NCBI GenBank assembly: GCA_902788575.1
Contig: CADAKY010000008.1
Location: 1 to 64,000, forward strand
Source: an uncultured bacterium
Lineage (GTDB): Bacteria; Cyanobacteriota; Vampirovibrionia; Gastranaerophilales; Gastranaerophilaceae
DNA length: 64,000 nt
Direction: 5' to 3'
This document shows positions 35,373 through 43,009 of this stretch, one piece after another; the stretch's first letter is position 1, and each line of letters begins with the position of its first letter. Position numbers and translations under genes: made by a program. The notes beneath the pieces were generated by a model. That model was not told the origin of the DNA. It saw only the letters and a list, made by a program, of their open reading frames with translations, and did not search any database.

Positions 35373-36593
35373 TTAATATCTCGCCGCATTGAAAACGTTG
35401 TAGTCAAATGTAAACTGAATATCTATACTTTGACCTTTGAAGTCCCCCGGCAGCGGTCTGAATGGTGCTGTTAATTCTACAGCCTTCAATGCTGCCTGAT
35501 CGGCTGACGGAAGTCCTGAAGATTTATTTACTCTGCAAGATAATAATCTTCCGTCTTTTGCTATTTTGAATAATAAAACTACACGTTTTGATTCATTTCC
35601 TTTTGGAGGATCCCAATTCATTTTAATTCTGCGCTGCAACTCTCTCATATAAGGACCGAAATCCGGTTCTCTGAGTGCATCAATTCCCGGTGCTCCGCCT
35701 CCGCCTCCTGGGTTGCCTGCAGAACCATTACCTCCGGGGCTTCTGCCAAGAGAACCTTTACCTCCTCCTGATGAAGGTGATAATGTAGGTCTTGGAGCGT
35801 AGCCTCCGCTTTTACCGCTTCCGCTGCTTGCACCGGTTCCTCCTTTGCCAGTTCCTGTCGGAGCGGATGTTCCGCCTACAGGACCTGTAGCAAGAGTTTT
35901 TCCTGCAGGAGCATTTGCCGGTCTCGGAACCGTAAATGGTGATGACGGCTTTGCTGTAGGCGCAGGCGCAGATATTGGTTTATTACTTGGTCTTGCGCTT
36001 GGCGGTGCCGGTTTTGCCGCAGAAGGTTTCTTTACATTCGAAGACTGCTGTTGTACCTTTGAAGGTGCTTTTGTCTGTTGAGCCTGTGTCTTCTGTTGAG
36101 TTTTCTTTTGAGCAGCTTGCTGTTGCTGCTTTTTGATGATTTTATTTGCACTGCTTGCCGCAGCTGATGGTTTAGATGCTTTTTTGGGTGCGGGTGACGG
36201 CATTGAAACAGGACGTTTTGGGTCGTTAATCCCGCCGCTTCTTGAATTTATATCAGCTCTGTTTTTTGTATTCTTGTTCCTTGGCATTGCCTCTTTATCA
36301 ACAAGAACAAATTCTATATCCTTTTTTAGCTGTGCATTCGGTTTTTTGAACAAGCTTAAATTAATCCCCAGCAAAGCTAATGCTGTAATTATTAACCAAA
36401 TAAGAAAAACCACTGCCGGATGAAGCGCCGTTGAAATAGCAAACGACTTTTGAATCGGAATGACCTCCGGTTTTGATGTAACAAGCGATGGCATTTTATA
36501 GTCCATGCCCAAATTCTTTTCTTCATCCTCTTCGTATGTAATAAAATTTTTATTGCTTATAAAAGTCACTTTAATATTCTCACTATCTATCAA
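35373..36593 (-). CDS. TonB/TolA-type energy transducer with Pro/Ala/Gly-rich linker
   Basis: 406 residues. One membrane segment near residues 55-80 (AVVFLIWLIITALALLGINL), then a long Lys/Gln/Pro/Ala linker (QQQQAAQKKTQQKTQAQQ, later PAPPSARPSNKP) and a Gly-rich stretch, ending in a TonB C-terminal domain (YMRELQRRIKMNWDPPKGNE ... LPSADQAALKAVE). It would span the periplasm between the proton motor and outer-membrane partners. The start at 36593 is TTG without a clear ribosome site; a later ATG is possible. First gene of the operon. Confidence 0.85.
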   Translation of the reverse strand: MIDSENIKVTFISNKNFITYEEDEEKNLGMDYKMPSLVTSKPEVIPIQKSFAISTALHPAVVFLIWLIITALALLGINLSLFKKPNAQLKKDIEFVLVDKEAMPRNKNTKNRADINSRSGGINDPKRPVSMPSPAPKKASKPSAAASSANKIIKKQQQQAAQKKTQQKTQAQQTKAPSKVQQQSSNVKKPSAAKPAPPSARPSNKPISAPAPTAKPSSPFTVPRPANAPAGKTLATGPVGGTSAPTGTGKGGTGASSGSGKSGGYAPRPTLSPSSGGGKGSLGRSPGGNGSAGNPGGGGGAPGIDALREPDFGPYMRELQRRIKMNWDPPKGNESKRVVLLFKIAKDGRLLSCRVNKSSGLPSADQAALKAVELTAPFRPLPGDFKGQSIDIQFTFDYNVFNAARY

Positions 36594-36637
36594 TCATAGA
36601 ATAATTAATTTTATGATTAATTAAATTGTCCTGCTTG

Positions 36638-37390
36638 CTAATTTTCGTAACTATAATTAGAAGCAGAAGTTGTTATCGGCTGTGTCAAAAGAAGTTCTAC
36701 ACCGGCATTAACAGGGATTTCTACATCATTTCCTTTTGTCCATCCTGCTTTTGCCAAACCGCCGCCGGCACCTACTGCAGTACCTAATGCAACACCTCTT
36801 CCAAGTTTGTCACCGCTTGCAAGCGCACCGAATACTAAGCCTGAAAGCGCGCCAACAGCACTACCTGCAGCCAGATCTTTAGCGTATTCTTTTGTTACAT
36901 CCGCTTTTGTTCCGCCTACAAGTAAGCCGGTTCCGTCATCTGTCTTTATTACTGCAGAAATCGGTATTTGTGTTCCGACAGGTGTAATAATCTGAGTGAA
37001 TCTTACACAAATTTTTCCGTTAATACCGCCTCTCTTGGCTTTGGAACATTCTATTATTGAACCGTTTACAACGCTTCCTGCCGGAGCGATTAATTTATTA
37101 TTATAATAAAAATCTTTATTTAAATGCATTGTTACTACATCACCGGTTTTTGCAGTTTCAGATGTAATTGCGTTAGATAAAACTGCCCCGAATGATGCGC
37201 CAGCAGGCACAGTTATAACACTGCCTTTTAATGGTTGAGACGGGTTATAATTCATCGGCTGATTATAATTTGTATTTTGAACAGGCTGGGTAGCTGCCTC
37301 ACTGTATGAGAAATTTGTCCCTGCTATAGCTGTATTTAGTGACATTAATGATGCTAACATTACTGCTGCAATATATTTTTTTGTATTCAT
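36638..37390 (-). CDS. secreted protein, VirB10-like beta domain family, member 1
   Basis: 250 residues. A signal peptide (MNTKKYIAAVMLASLMSLNTAIAG) is followed by a beta-rich domain: VITVPAGASFGAVLSNAITSE, a (T/E)GD step, LIAPAGSVVNGSIIEC and FTQIITPVGTQIPIS. The pattern PAG/PxG...I-S...GD...IxPxGS-x-x-G...I-x-P-x-G is that of the VirB10/TrbI C-terminal beta fold. A Gly/Ala-rich segment (GSAVGALSGLVFGALASG) looks like a glycine zipper. It is the first of three related genes in tandem. Good AGGAGGAG ribosome site. Confidence 0.72.
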   Translation of the reverse strand: MNTKKYIAAVMLASLMSLNTAIAGTNFSYSEAATQPVQNTNYNQPMNYNPSQPLKGSVITVPAGASFGAVLSNAITSETAKTGDVVTMHLNKDFYYNNKLIAPAGSVVNGSIIECSKAKRGGINGKICVRFTQIITPVGTQIPISAVIKTDDGTGLLVGGTKADVTKEYAKDLAAGSAVGALSGLVFGALASGDKLGRGVALGTAVGAGGGLAKAGWTKGNDVEIPVNAGVELLLTQPITTSASNYSYEN

Positions 37391-37546
37391 AAGTTCTCTC
37401 CTCCTATAAAATCCCTATAATAATATTTTATAATCAATGAGCTATTTGTCAATTTTTTACCTTTCATACATATATCTTAACGATAAATGTATTTAAATTG
37501 TTCAATAAGGGTAATTCGACATTATACATCAGATTATTGCAGAGTA

Positions 37547-38122
37547 TTAATTTATGACGGTATGTGTCATGTGAATAGGCTCTGTTAAAACTATAATCAA
37601 ATTTGCTCCGGATGAAACGGTTACATGCTCACCCATTCTTCTTTCTGCGCCGGGAGCGTATCTATTAACGCTGTATGCTCTGAACATTACCCAGCGTTGA
37701 TAATGCGGAACTTTGATATATTTTGCGGGCTCGGTTAATTCTCCGCCTATAATATTATTGTTTGCAGTATAAATAAAAGATTTTATCGGAACTACATAAC
37801 CGTCCGGAAGATACATTTTATTAACAAACACCCTCATTGCGGCATTTGTACCTTTAATCGGTTCATTTTTTTTATCAATATATCCGGAAAGCTTTGTTCC
37901 TTCAGGTATTACATTTTTGTTGTACAGATATATGTCGGAGGTTGTTTTAAAATAAACTTCGTCTCCTTCTTCCATATATGCTGTGGAAAATTCTTGTAAA
38001 GAAATTACCGGAATATGTGTTCCTGTCGGAATATCAAATTCATCATAGTCACGCAGGTTTACTTCTGCCGCGATTGCAGAAGTCATAAACAGTATTGAAA
38101 TAAGAACAAAAAATTTCCTCAT
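37547..38122 (-). CDS. secreted protein, VirB10-like beta domain family, member 2
   Basis: 191 residues. Signal peptide MRKFFVLISILFMTSAIAAE, then FDIPTGTHIPVISLQEFSTAY, EEGDEVYFKT, VIPEGTKLSGYIDKK and MYLPDGYVVPIKSFIY, the same order as the neighbour at 36638. No Gly-zipper segment. Function unknown; the fold assignment is by pattern only. Confidence 0.7.
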   Translation of the reverse strand: MRKFFVLISILFMTSAIAAEVNLRDYDEFDIPTGTHIPVISLQEFSTAYMEEGDEVYFKTTSDIYLYNKNVIPEGTKLSGYIDKKNEPIKGTNAAMRVFVNKMYLPDGYVVPIKSFIYTANNNIIGGELTEPAKYIKVPHYQRWVMFRAYSVNRYAPGAERRMGEHVTVSSGANLIIVLTEPIHMTHTVIN

Positions 38123-38168
38123 ATACTATTATTATAATGTATATGAGGAAATTGTAAACATTTATCAA

Positions 38169-38870
38169 TTATTTGCATAATGTAATCTGATCAATCAGAA
38201 TTGCATACACAGCTTCGCCTTTTTTAGCTTTGTAGTGGCATCCCGGAGTAATTAATCCCAAAGCAAGCCCTATACCGCATCCTGTAGGAATACCGGCGGC
38301 AAGACCTACACCAATTTTAGCCGGATTCGGAATGAATGCAAAGCCGACACCTGCACCTGCTCCTATGATACCCAAAGAAATGGTTGATAAAAAGACTTTT
38401 CCGAATGTAGTCCAAGGACCTTCTTTAAGTTTGTAGTCTTTTGTAAACGGCATTGCTTTGATTTCAATACAAGTGTTATCCGGGAAAATTATTTGTCTGA
38501 ATATCAAACTTACTCTTGCATTTTTATTAAACCATTTCGGTTTTTCTATCCTTGTAACTTCCGCAACAATTTTTGTTCCGCAGGGGAATAACAACGTACC
38601 TTCTCTTGTGTACAGAGCTTCAGGAACAACAAAATTAATCATTTGTCCTGCTTGTCCTTTTTTTGAAAAGAATTTTTCATCAAAAACAAATTGCAAAACG
38701 TTTCCTTGTTCGATAACTTTACTCGTTGTGGTAATTGTTACCATATCACATGGTGCTTTTTTATGAATATCCAAATGCTCTATTTTTGTGCAGTCTGCTG
38801 CCAAAACAGGTATGGTATTCAATGCAGCTATTGAAATAATACAAATTAATGATAAAAGTTTTTTTAACAT
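38169..38870 (-). CDS. secreted protein, VirB10-like beta domain family, member 3
   Basis: 233 residues. Signal peptide MLKKLLSLICIISIAALNTIPVLA, then a domain with LFPCGTKIVAEVTRIEKP and IIFPDNTCIEIKAMPF. A Gly-rich hydrophobic C-terminal part (GIIGAGAGVGFAFIPNPAKIGVGLAAGIPTG, in two pieces) parallels member 1. Six cysteines suggest disulphides. It is the most diverged of the three. Confidence 0.66.
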   Translation of the reverse strand: MLKKLLSLICIISIAALNTIPVLAADCTKIEHLDIHKKAPCDMVTITTTSKVIEQGNVLQFVFDEKFFSKKGQAGQMINFVVPEALYTREGTLLFPCGTKIVAEVTRIEKPKWFNKNARVSLIFRQIIFPDNTCIEIKAMPFTKDYKLKEGPWTTFGKVFLSTISLGIIGAGAGVGFAFIPNPAKIGVGLAAGIPTGCGIGLALGLITPGCHYKAKKGEAVYAILIDQITLCK

Positions 38871-38950
38871 ACAATTTTCCTTTATTATTATAATTAGTAT
38901 TTACATGCTTAGTATAACTCATTATTTTAATTTATCAATCTTGTTTGTAT

Positions 38951-38956
38951 TATAAT
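38951..38956 (+). promoter_or_regulatory. -10 box of bioB
   Basis: TATAAT at 38951-38956 places the transcript start near 38963, giving a normal 28-base leader with an AGAGGGG ribosome site. Confidence 0.5.
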
Positions 38957-38990
38957 ATGATTGTATGCCGAATATAAAGAGGGGATTTTT

Positions 38991-39917
38991 ATGGATATTA
39001 CTAAAGAAAAACTTTTGGAAATGTATGATAAACCGCTTGATGAGTTGATAGAAATTTCATCAAAAATTACAAAAGAAAATTTTGATAACAGAGTAGAAGC
39101 TTGCAGTATCATAAGCGCGAAAACGGGAGAATGCTCAGAAAACTGTAAATATTGCGCACAAAGCAAGCACAATCATGCCGAAATTGAATGTCATCCTCTA
39201 ATGGATGTTGAAACTGTCAAAAAAGCAGCATTGAGTGCTAAAGAAAACGGTGCTACAAGATTTTGCATAGTAACTTCCGGCAGAGTACCGACAGGTAAAG
39301 ATTTTGAAAATATTTTGAAAATGATACGTGAAGTGGCTTCAATTGACGGTCTTCATTGCTGTGCGTCTTTGGGACTTTTATCAGAAGAGCAAATTAAACA
39401 AATTAAAGAAGCAGGTGTTGAAAGATATAATCACAATATTAACACTTCCGAAAATTATCATTCAAAAATATGTACTACTCACAATTTTTCCGACAGAGTT
39501 CGCACTGTAAAAACTATTCAAAAATACGGTATAGAAGCTTGCTGCGGGGTGATTATAGGTATGGGTGAAACTCGTGAAGACAGAGTTGATATGGCACTTT
39601 CACTCAGAGAACTTAATCCGACAACTGTTCCGATGAATTTTTTAAATCCGATTAAGGGAACTCCATTGGAAGGTTATGAGGATAAAATTGATGAAGAAGA
39701 AATTTTAAAAACAATTTGTATCTTCAGAATGGCACTTCCTAAAGCTATGCTCAGATATGCAGGCGGAAGAACGACAAGACTTAGTGAATACAATCAAGCA
39801 CTTGGTATCAAAGCCGGTATTAACTCTTTGCTTGTCGGGAATTACTTAACAACAGCGGGTTCTAAGGCTGAAGAAGATAAACAAATGCTTAAAGAACTTG
39901 ATATGGTGCTTGCCTAG
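38991..39917 (+). CDS. bioB: biotin synthase
   Basis: Radical SAM enzyme that inserts sulfur into dethiobiotin. 308 residues, slightly shorter than usual. The SAM cluster motif is C48-x3-C52-x2-C55 (GECSENCKYCAQS); other family residues include FCIVTSGR, HHNINTSE-like YNHNINTSENYH and PMNFLNPIKGTPLE. AGAGGGG at good spacing supports ATG 38991 over the TTG 30 bases upstream. No other biotin genes are in the window. Confidence 0.94.
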   Translation: MDITKEKLLEMYDKPLDELIEISSKITKENFDNRVEACSIISAKTGECSENCKYCAQSKHNHAEIECHPLMDVETVKKAALSAKENGATRFCIVTSGRVPTGKDFENILKMIREVASIDGLHCCASLGLLSEEQIKQIKEAGVERYNHNINTSENYHSKICTTHNFSDRVRTVKTIQKYGIEACCGVIIGMGETREDRVDMALSLRELNPTTVPMNFLNPIKGTPLEGYEDKIDEEEILKTICIFRMALPKAMLRYAGGRTTRLSEYNQALGIKAGINSLLVGNYLTTAGSKAEEDKQMLKELDMVLA

Positions 39918-39920
39918 GTA

Positions 39921-39950
39921 TTGACAATAATTATCCTTTATGCAGATAAT
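39921..39950 (+). promoter_or_regulatory. promoter before the Cys-rich leader ORF
   Basis: TTGACA (39921-39926), 18-base spacer, GATAAT (39945-39950). Transcription would begin near 39957, right at the AAAGGA ribosome site of the leader ORF. Confidence 0.65.
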
Positions 39951-39969
39951 ATTCCCAAAGGAAAAACAA

Positions 39970-40035
39970 ATGTATAATTTTACTAACAACTTAACTTGCT
40001 GCTGCTGTAAGATTCGATGTCGGAACTTACTTTAA
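39970..40035 (+). CDS. Cys-rich leader peptide ORF (attenuator)
   Basis: A 21-codon ORF starting MYNFTNNLTCCCCKIRC, with Cys codons 10-13 (39997-40008) and 17. AAAGGA (39957-39962) lies seven bases upstream. Its last codons (bases 40022-40033) form the antiterminator arm, so a ribosome finishing the peptide blocks antitermination while one stalled at the Cys codons leaves it free. This is the logic of trp/his-type attenuation. The downstream gene is an unknown membrane protein rather than a known cysteine gene. Confidence 0.72.
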   Translation: MYNFTNNLTCCCCKIRCRNLL

Positions 40036-40075
40036 TTTGGTATGCAGTTATTATAATAATGTTAAAATAAGTTCC
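40022..40075 (+). promoter_or_regulatory. antiterminator stem of the Cys-leader attenuator
   Basis: GGAACTTACTTT (40022-40033) pairs with AAAATAAGTTCC (40064-40075) with a single C-A mismatch, eight uninterrupted pairs being GGAACTTA/TAAGTTCC. The second strand is also the 5' arm of the terminator at 40066, so the two structures exclude each other. Confidence 0.65.
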
Positions 40076-40101
40076 TTTTACTAAGGAGCTTATTTTTTTT
40101 T
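40066..40101 (+). terminator. intrinsic terminator of the Cys-leader attenuator
   Basis: AATAAGTTCCTT (40066-40077) pairs with AAGGAGCTTATT (40083-40094): 12 bp with one G-U, followed by nine T. It ends one base before the GGAG ribosome site of the downstream gene, so it can only act as an attenuator of that gene. Confidence 0.85.
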
Positions 40102-40111
40102 GGAGATTTTT

Positions 40112-41563
40112 ATGTTAGTAAATAATATTTCAGGAGTGCTTGACGGGGCGCTTACAACAACTTTAAGAACTTTAGACAAAAATCCTATGGCAAATGCGGT
40201 CGGAATAGACCTCGTAGCTATGGTTGCGCCGAGAACTTATGTAGATACAAAAGAGAGAAATAAATATGCGGGTGCGGAAACTTTTTTCAGGGAATTTACC
40301 GGAACTTTAACTGTTTGCTTAAGCGCAAGCTGGTTTGCAAAAGGGATTTCTGTAATCGCAAATAAATTTATTGATAAGAAACATAAAATCAACACTTCTT
40401 CTTGGTTTTCGGATGAAAGCGTGAAATTTTTACAAGAAGGATATAAAAATTCAAATTCAATAAAGGAATATGTTTCAAATGTTATTAATACTCTTCCTGT
40501 AATATCAGGAAACATTGAAATCATAGATGAAAAAAGGTGGTTAAATTTTGATTGGGATAACCCTAAGTATAAAAATTTTCATAAAAAAATAAACAATAAA
40601 AACAGTCTAATTAATGTAATAACAGAAATTATAGAAGATGAAACTTTGACTTCTTCTGATAAACAAAAACTTGTAAAAATTCTTGATTTAAGGGTAACAA
40701 ATCTCACTCAATCCGATTCTGCTTTAGTAAAAATTGCTGATAAGCAATATTCAGGCTCTTTATCAAATCTGCTCAGAGATACAATTGATATGGGGCGAGA
40801 TGTGTTTTTAAAATCAAAACCTGAACAAGAAGTTCTTATTAAAAAAATTCTGAGAATTAACAGAATTAAAAGTATCGGAGCTCTTGCGGCGGCTTCTGCG
40901 CTCGGTCTTGCGAATCAATATATAAACAGAAAAATTACCGAAAAAAGAACGGGAACAAAAGGTTTTGTAGGTGATATTGACTATAAAGAAAAAGTTGCAA
41001 AAAAAGAGTCCTCAAAAGAAAAATCAAAATTATTTACACTTGAAAAAATTGCCGCAAGTCTTGGAATGGCAGTTATGGCAATAGCTGTAATGAAAGTAAA
41101 ATCACTTAAAGATTTTATAAAGAAACTTGAATTCACAGGCCCTGTTAATAGCGGAAACGTTATAAAAACAGTTTACGCATCGACTCTTATCGGCAGATTC
41201 TTAGCTTCTGACAATCAAGACGAACTTAGAGAAACTGTAATAAGAGATTATTTAGGTTTCTTAAATTGGTTGGTTCTCGGTGGTTTTGCAGCGAAAGGGG
41301 CGGCAAATATTTTAGATCCGAAAAGAGAAAATTTATTTAACGGCAATATAAAAGGTAAAGGCATAAAGAATTGGCTTGATAATATTTCATTAAAATCCCA
41401 AAATGAAATTGCAGTAAGAGGAAAAGAATTTGCGCGTAAAAACATGTGGAAAATAAATGCCGCACAAATAGCCGGACTCGCCTATTCAACGATTGCGCTC
41501 GGAATTTTATTACCTAAATTGAATATTTGGATGACAAAAAGAAAACACAAAAACGATAAATAA
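40112..41563 (+). CDS. unknown membrane-associated protein, paralogue B (Cys leader)
   Basis: 483 residues, unknown function, homologous to 9718-10890. The N-terminus MLVNNISGVL matches MSLVNIISAIG; both then have a GI(D/E)-(L/V) segment, TY, and later F(T/K)G, GR, an N-(Q/K)-x-E block, FLNWL and C-terminal LGILLPKLNIWM. Membrane segments are likely near residues 65-85, 250-265, 310-325, 395-415 and 450-470. The middle is about 90 residues longer than in paralogue A. The frame opens at TTG 40100, but that overlaps the terminator; GGAG at 40102-40105 supports ATG 40112. Expressed under the Cys attenuator. Confidence 0.75.
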   Translation: MLVNNISGVLDGALTTTLRTLDKNPMANAVGIDLVAMVAPRTYVDTKERNKYAGAETFFREFTGTLTVCLSASWFAKGISVIANKFIDKKHKINTSSWFSDESVKFLQEGYKNSNSIKEYVSNVINTLPVISGNIEIIDEKRWLNFDWDNPKYKNFHKKINNKNSLINVITEIIEDETLTSSDKQKLVKILDLRVTNLTQSDSALVKIADKQYSGSLSNLLRDTIDMGRDVFLKSKPEQEVLIKKILRINRIKSIGALAAASALGLANQYINRKITEKRTGTKGFVGDIDYKEKVAKKESSKEKSKLFTLEKIAASLGMAVMAIAVMKVKSLKDFIKKLEFTGPVNSGNVIKTVYASTLIGRFLASDNQDELRETVIRDYLGFLNWLVLGGFAAKGAANILDPKRENLFNGNIKGKGIKNWLDNISLKSQNEIAVRGKEFARKNMWKINAAQIAGLAYSTIALGILLPKLNIWMTKRKHKNDK

Positions 41564-41566
41564 AAA

Positions 41567-41825
41567 GCCGTACCACTGTCTATCGAAATATACCAAAATT
41601 GATTTTGCCTTCGGAATCTACTTCTTAAAGCTATGACACCCGCAAGGGTTACCTTAGTGCTGCTATGTTTCCATCCTGACACGGTTCGATATCTTGCGCC
41701 ATCATATTTTAAGCCATCAACAACTCCGTTGACATAGGCAATTTTGCTATACTCCTCACAACAGGCTCTGCACCTCGCATAAGCGTTCGAGTCGAGAGAA
41801 CCGCCAATTCCCCGTGGAGTACGGC
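41567..41825 (-). ncRNA. ffs: signal recognition particle RNA, large bacterial type
   Basis: The conserved domain IV is visible on the minus strand: CGTGTCAGGATGGAAACATAGCAGCACTAAG, given here in pieces as GTGTCAGG, the GGAA-type tetraloop region and AGCAGCACTAAG. The 5' GCCGTAC pairs with the 3' GTACGGC to close a long rod of about 260 nt, so an Alu domain is present, as in Bacillus-type and cyanobacterial SRP RNAs. A T run follows the 3' end. It lies between paralogue B and rpmE. Confidence 0.88.
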
Positions 41826-41831
41826 AATAGA

Positions 41832-41860
41832 ATATTAACACAAAAAAATATTTCGCACAA
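41832..41860 (-). promoter_or_regulatory. promoter of SRP RNA
   Basis: On the minus strand TTGTGC (41855-41860), 17-base spacer and TAATAT (41832-41837), giving a start near 41825. Confidence 0.7.
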
Positions 41861-41867
41861 TAAAAAA

Positions 41868-41892
41868 GAAGCTCCTAAAAGGAACTTCTTTT
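41868..41892 (-). terminator. terminator after rpmE
   Basis: On the minus strand AGAAGTTCC-TTTTA-GGAGCTTCT followed by TTTTTT; nine pairs including one G-U. Confidence 0.8.
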
Positions 41893-41913
41893 TTCATAAA
41901 TTTAATGTAACCG

Positions 41914-42114
41914 TTATTTTTGACCGTAACGTTTTTTGAATCTTTCAACACGTCCTTCTGAGTCAAGAATTTTTTGTTGTCCTGTGTAGAACGGGTGGCA
42001 GTGAGAACAAATTTCAACTGTGATATCGTCTACAACTGAACCTGTTTCAATTTCGTTACCGCATACACATTTGATAACAGTCTTTTTATAATCAGGATGT
42101 AAACCGTCTTTCAT
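41914..42114 (-). CDS. rpmE: 50S ribosomal protein L31
   Basis: 66 residues. The zinc-binding form, with C16, C18, C36 and C39 ([11 protein letters not shown] ... [12 protein letters not shown]) and the conserved [10 protein letters not shown] end. Ribosome site AAGAAGG. A zinc-free paralogue, if any, is not in this window. Confidence 0.97.
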   Translation of the reverse strand: MKDGLHPDYKKTVIKCVCGNEIETGSVVDDITVEICSHCHPFYTGQQKILDSEGRVERFKKRYGQK

Positions 42115-42220
42115 TTTTACCTTCTTTCTTTTATCAAGATTCCAAACTTGAAAATATTTCGACCTTTTTCATTCTAATCTGCTAAAAAAATATTTTCAAC
42201 ATGTTTTTCTTGATAAAGAA

Positions 42221-42436
42221 TTAAGAATCAAATCTGATTTCGTTCACATCTTCATTCCGAATTTCGGATTCTGTTTCATAGTATTCCTGAGAAAGTTGCG
42301 TATCGGTAATTTTAACATCAACCAGTTTTTTCAGAACATTAATATAATCAAGGCATTTTTTACCTTTGATACCTATTGTTTCCATTTGAATTTCGCCATT
42401 TGGCAGGAGTTTTATTTTTAATTTTTTATCTGACAT
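42221..42436 (-). CDS. DUF2997-like small protein of the Ycf46 cluster
   Basis: 71 residues. The pattern KIKLLPNGEIQMETIGIKGKKCLDYINVL matches the DUF2997 family (a strand, then G-x-x-G-x-x-C). The family is found next to DUF1257 and AAA genes in Cyanobacteria and other bacteria. It follows the DUF1257-like gene after 12 bases and is the last gene of the operon. Biochemical role unknown. Confidence 0.72.
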   Translation of the reverse strand: MSDKKLKIKLLPNGEIQMETIGIKGKKCLDYINVLKKLVDVKITDTQLSQEYYETESEIRNEDVNEIRFDS

Positions 42437-42448
42437 ATTTATAATCCT

Positions 42449-42991
42449 TTATTGCTCGATATTTACTGTTAAAACAATTGTATTATCGTCTTCAACGACT
42501 TCTTCTTCAATTGACATATTGTTATCTTTAAGTTTTTCAACTATATGCAGATAAGCATCCTCCTGCACATTCATTGCATATTCGGAATTCAAATCATCGA
42601 GTTTTGATGAAGCATTTTCGTTTTCTTTGCAGGATATTCTGACTTTGTACGGTTCATCGGATGAATTTCTTTTAAAAGTCAGATTGTAGTTATCAACAGA
42701 GCCGAAAATTTCATTGCCGTTATTGTTGATATTATTAACTCCGTGTTCTTCAAGAGTTTTTATTAACAGTTCATTATCGACAAAAGGTGTTTCAAAATCT
42801 TTTTCAATAAAATGTTCTGTTGTTATTGTGTGAACTTCTTCATTGTTGTTGCAATTTGTGCTTTCTAAAAAGCTAAATTCATTTTCTACACTTTTGTTAT
42901 GAGCATTTTCTATTGCTGCAGCCGCGGCTGTTGCAACTGCTCCTACTACCCAGGCAAGTGCATATGGTACTGCTATTACTGTACAAGACAT
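42449..42991 (-). CDS. DUF1257/Ycf35-like protein
   Basis: 180 residues. The C-terminal two thirds fit the DUF1257 (Ycf35) pattern: FVDNELLIKTLEEHGVNNI, a central beta part, then NSEYAMNVQEDAYLHIVEKLKDNNMSIEEEVVEDDNTIVLTV. The N-terminus has an additional Ala-rich hydrophobic segment (ALAWVVGAVATAAAAAIENA) not usual for Ycf35. AAGGAGA ribosome site. Function unknown; in Cyanobacteria and plastids it accompanies Ycf46. Confidence 0.7.
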   Translation of the reverse strand: MSCTVIAVPYALAWVVGAVATAAAAAIENAHNKSVENEFSFLESTNCNNNEEVHTITTEHFIEKDFETPFVDNELLIKTLEEHGVNNINNNGNEIFGSVDNYNLTFKRNSSDEPYKVRISCKENENASSKLDDLNSEYAMNVQEDAYLHIVEKLKDNNMSIEEEVVEDDNTIVLTVNIEQ

Positions 42992-43009
42992 ATATTCTCC
43001 TTTTCTTTT

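Noticed and set aside
35845-36423. Plus-strand ORFs over the TonB-like gene
   Set aside because: Mirror of the Pro/Ala/Gly-rich linker; composition artefact.
41482-41841. 119-residue minus-strand ORF
   Set aside because: It lies across the SRP RNA gene, which explains the conserved sequence.
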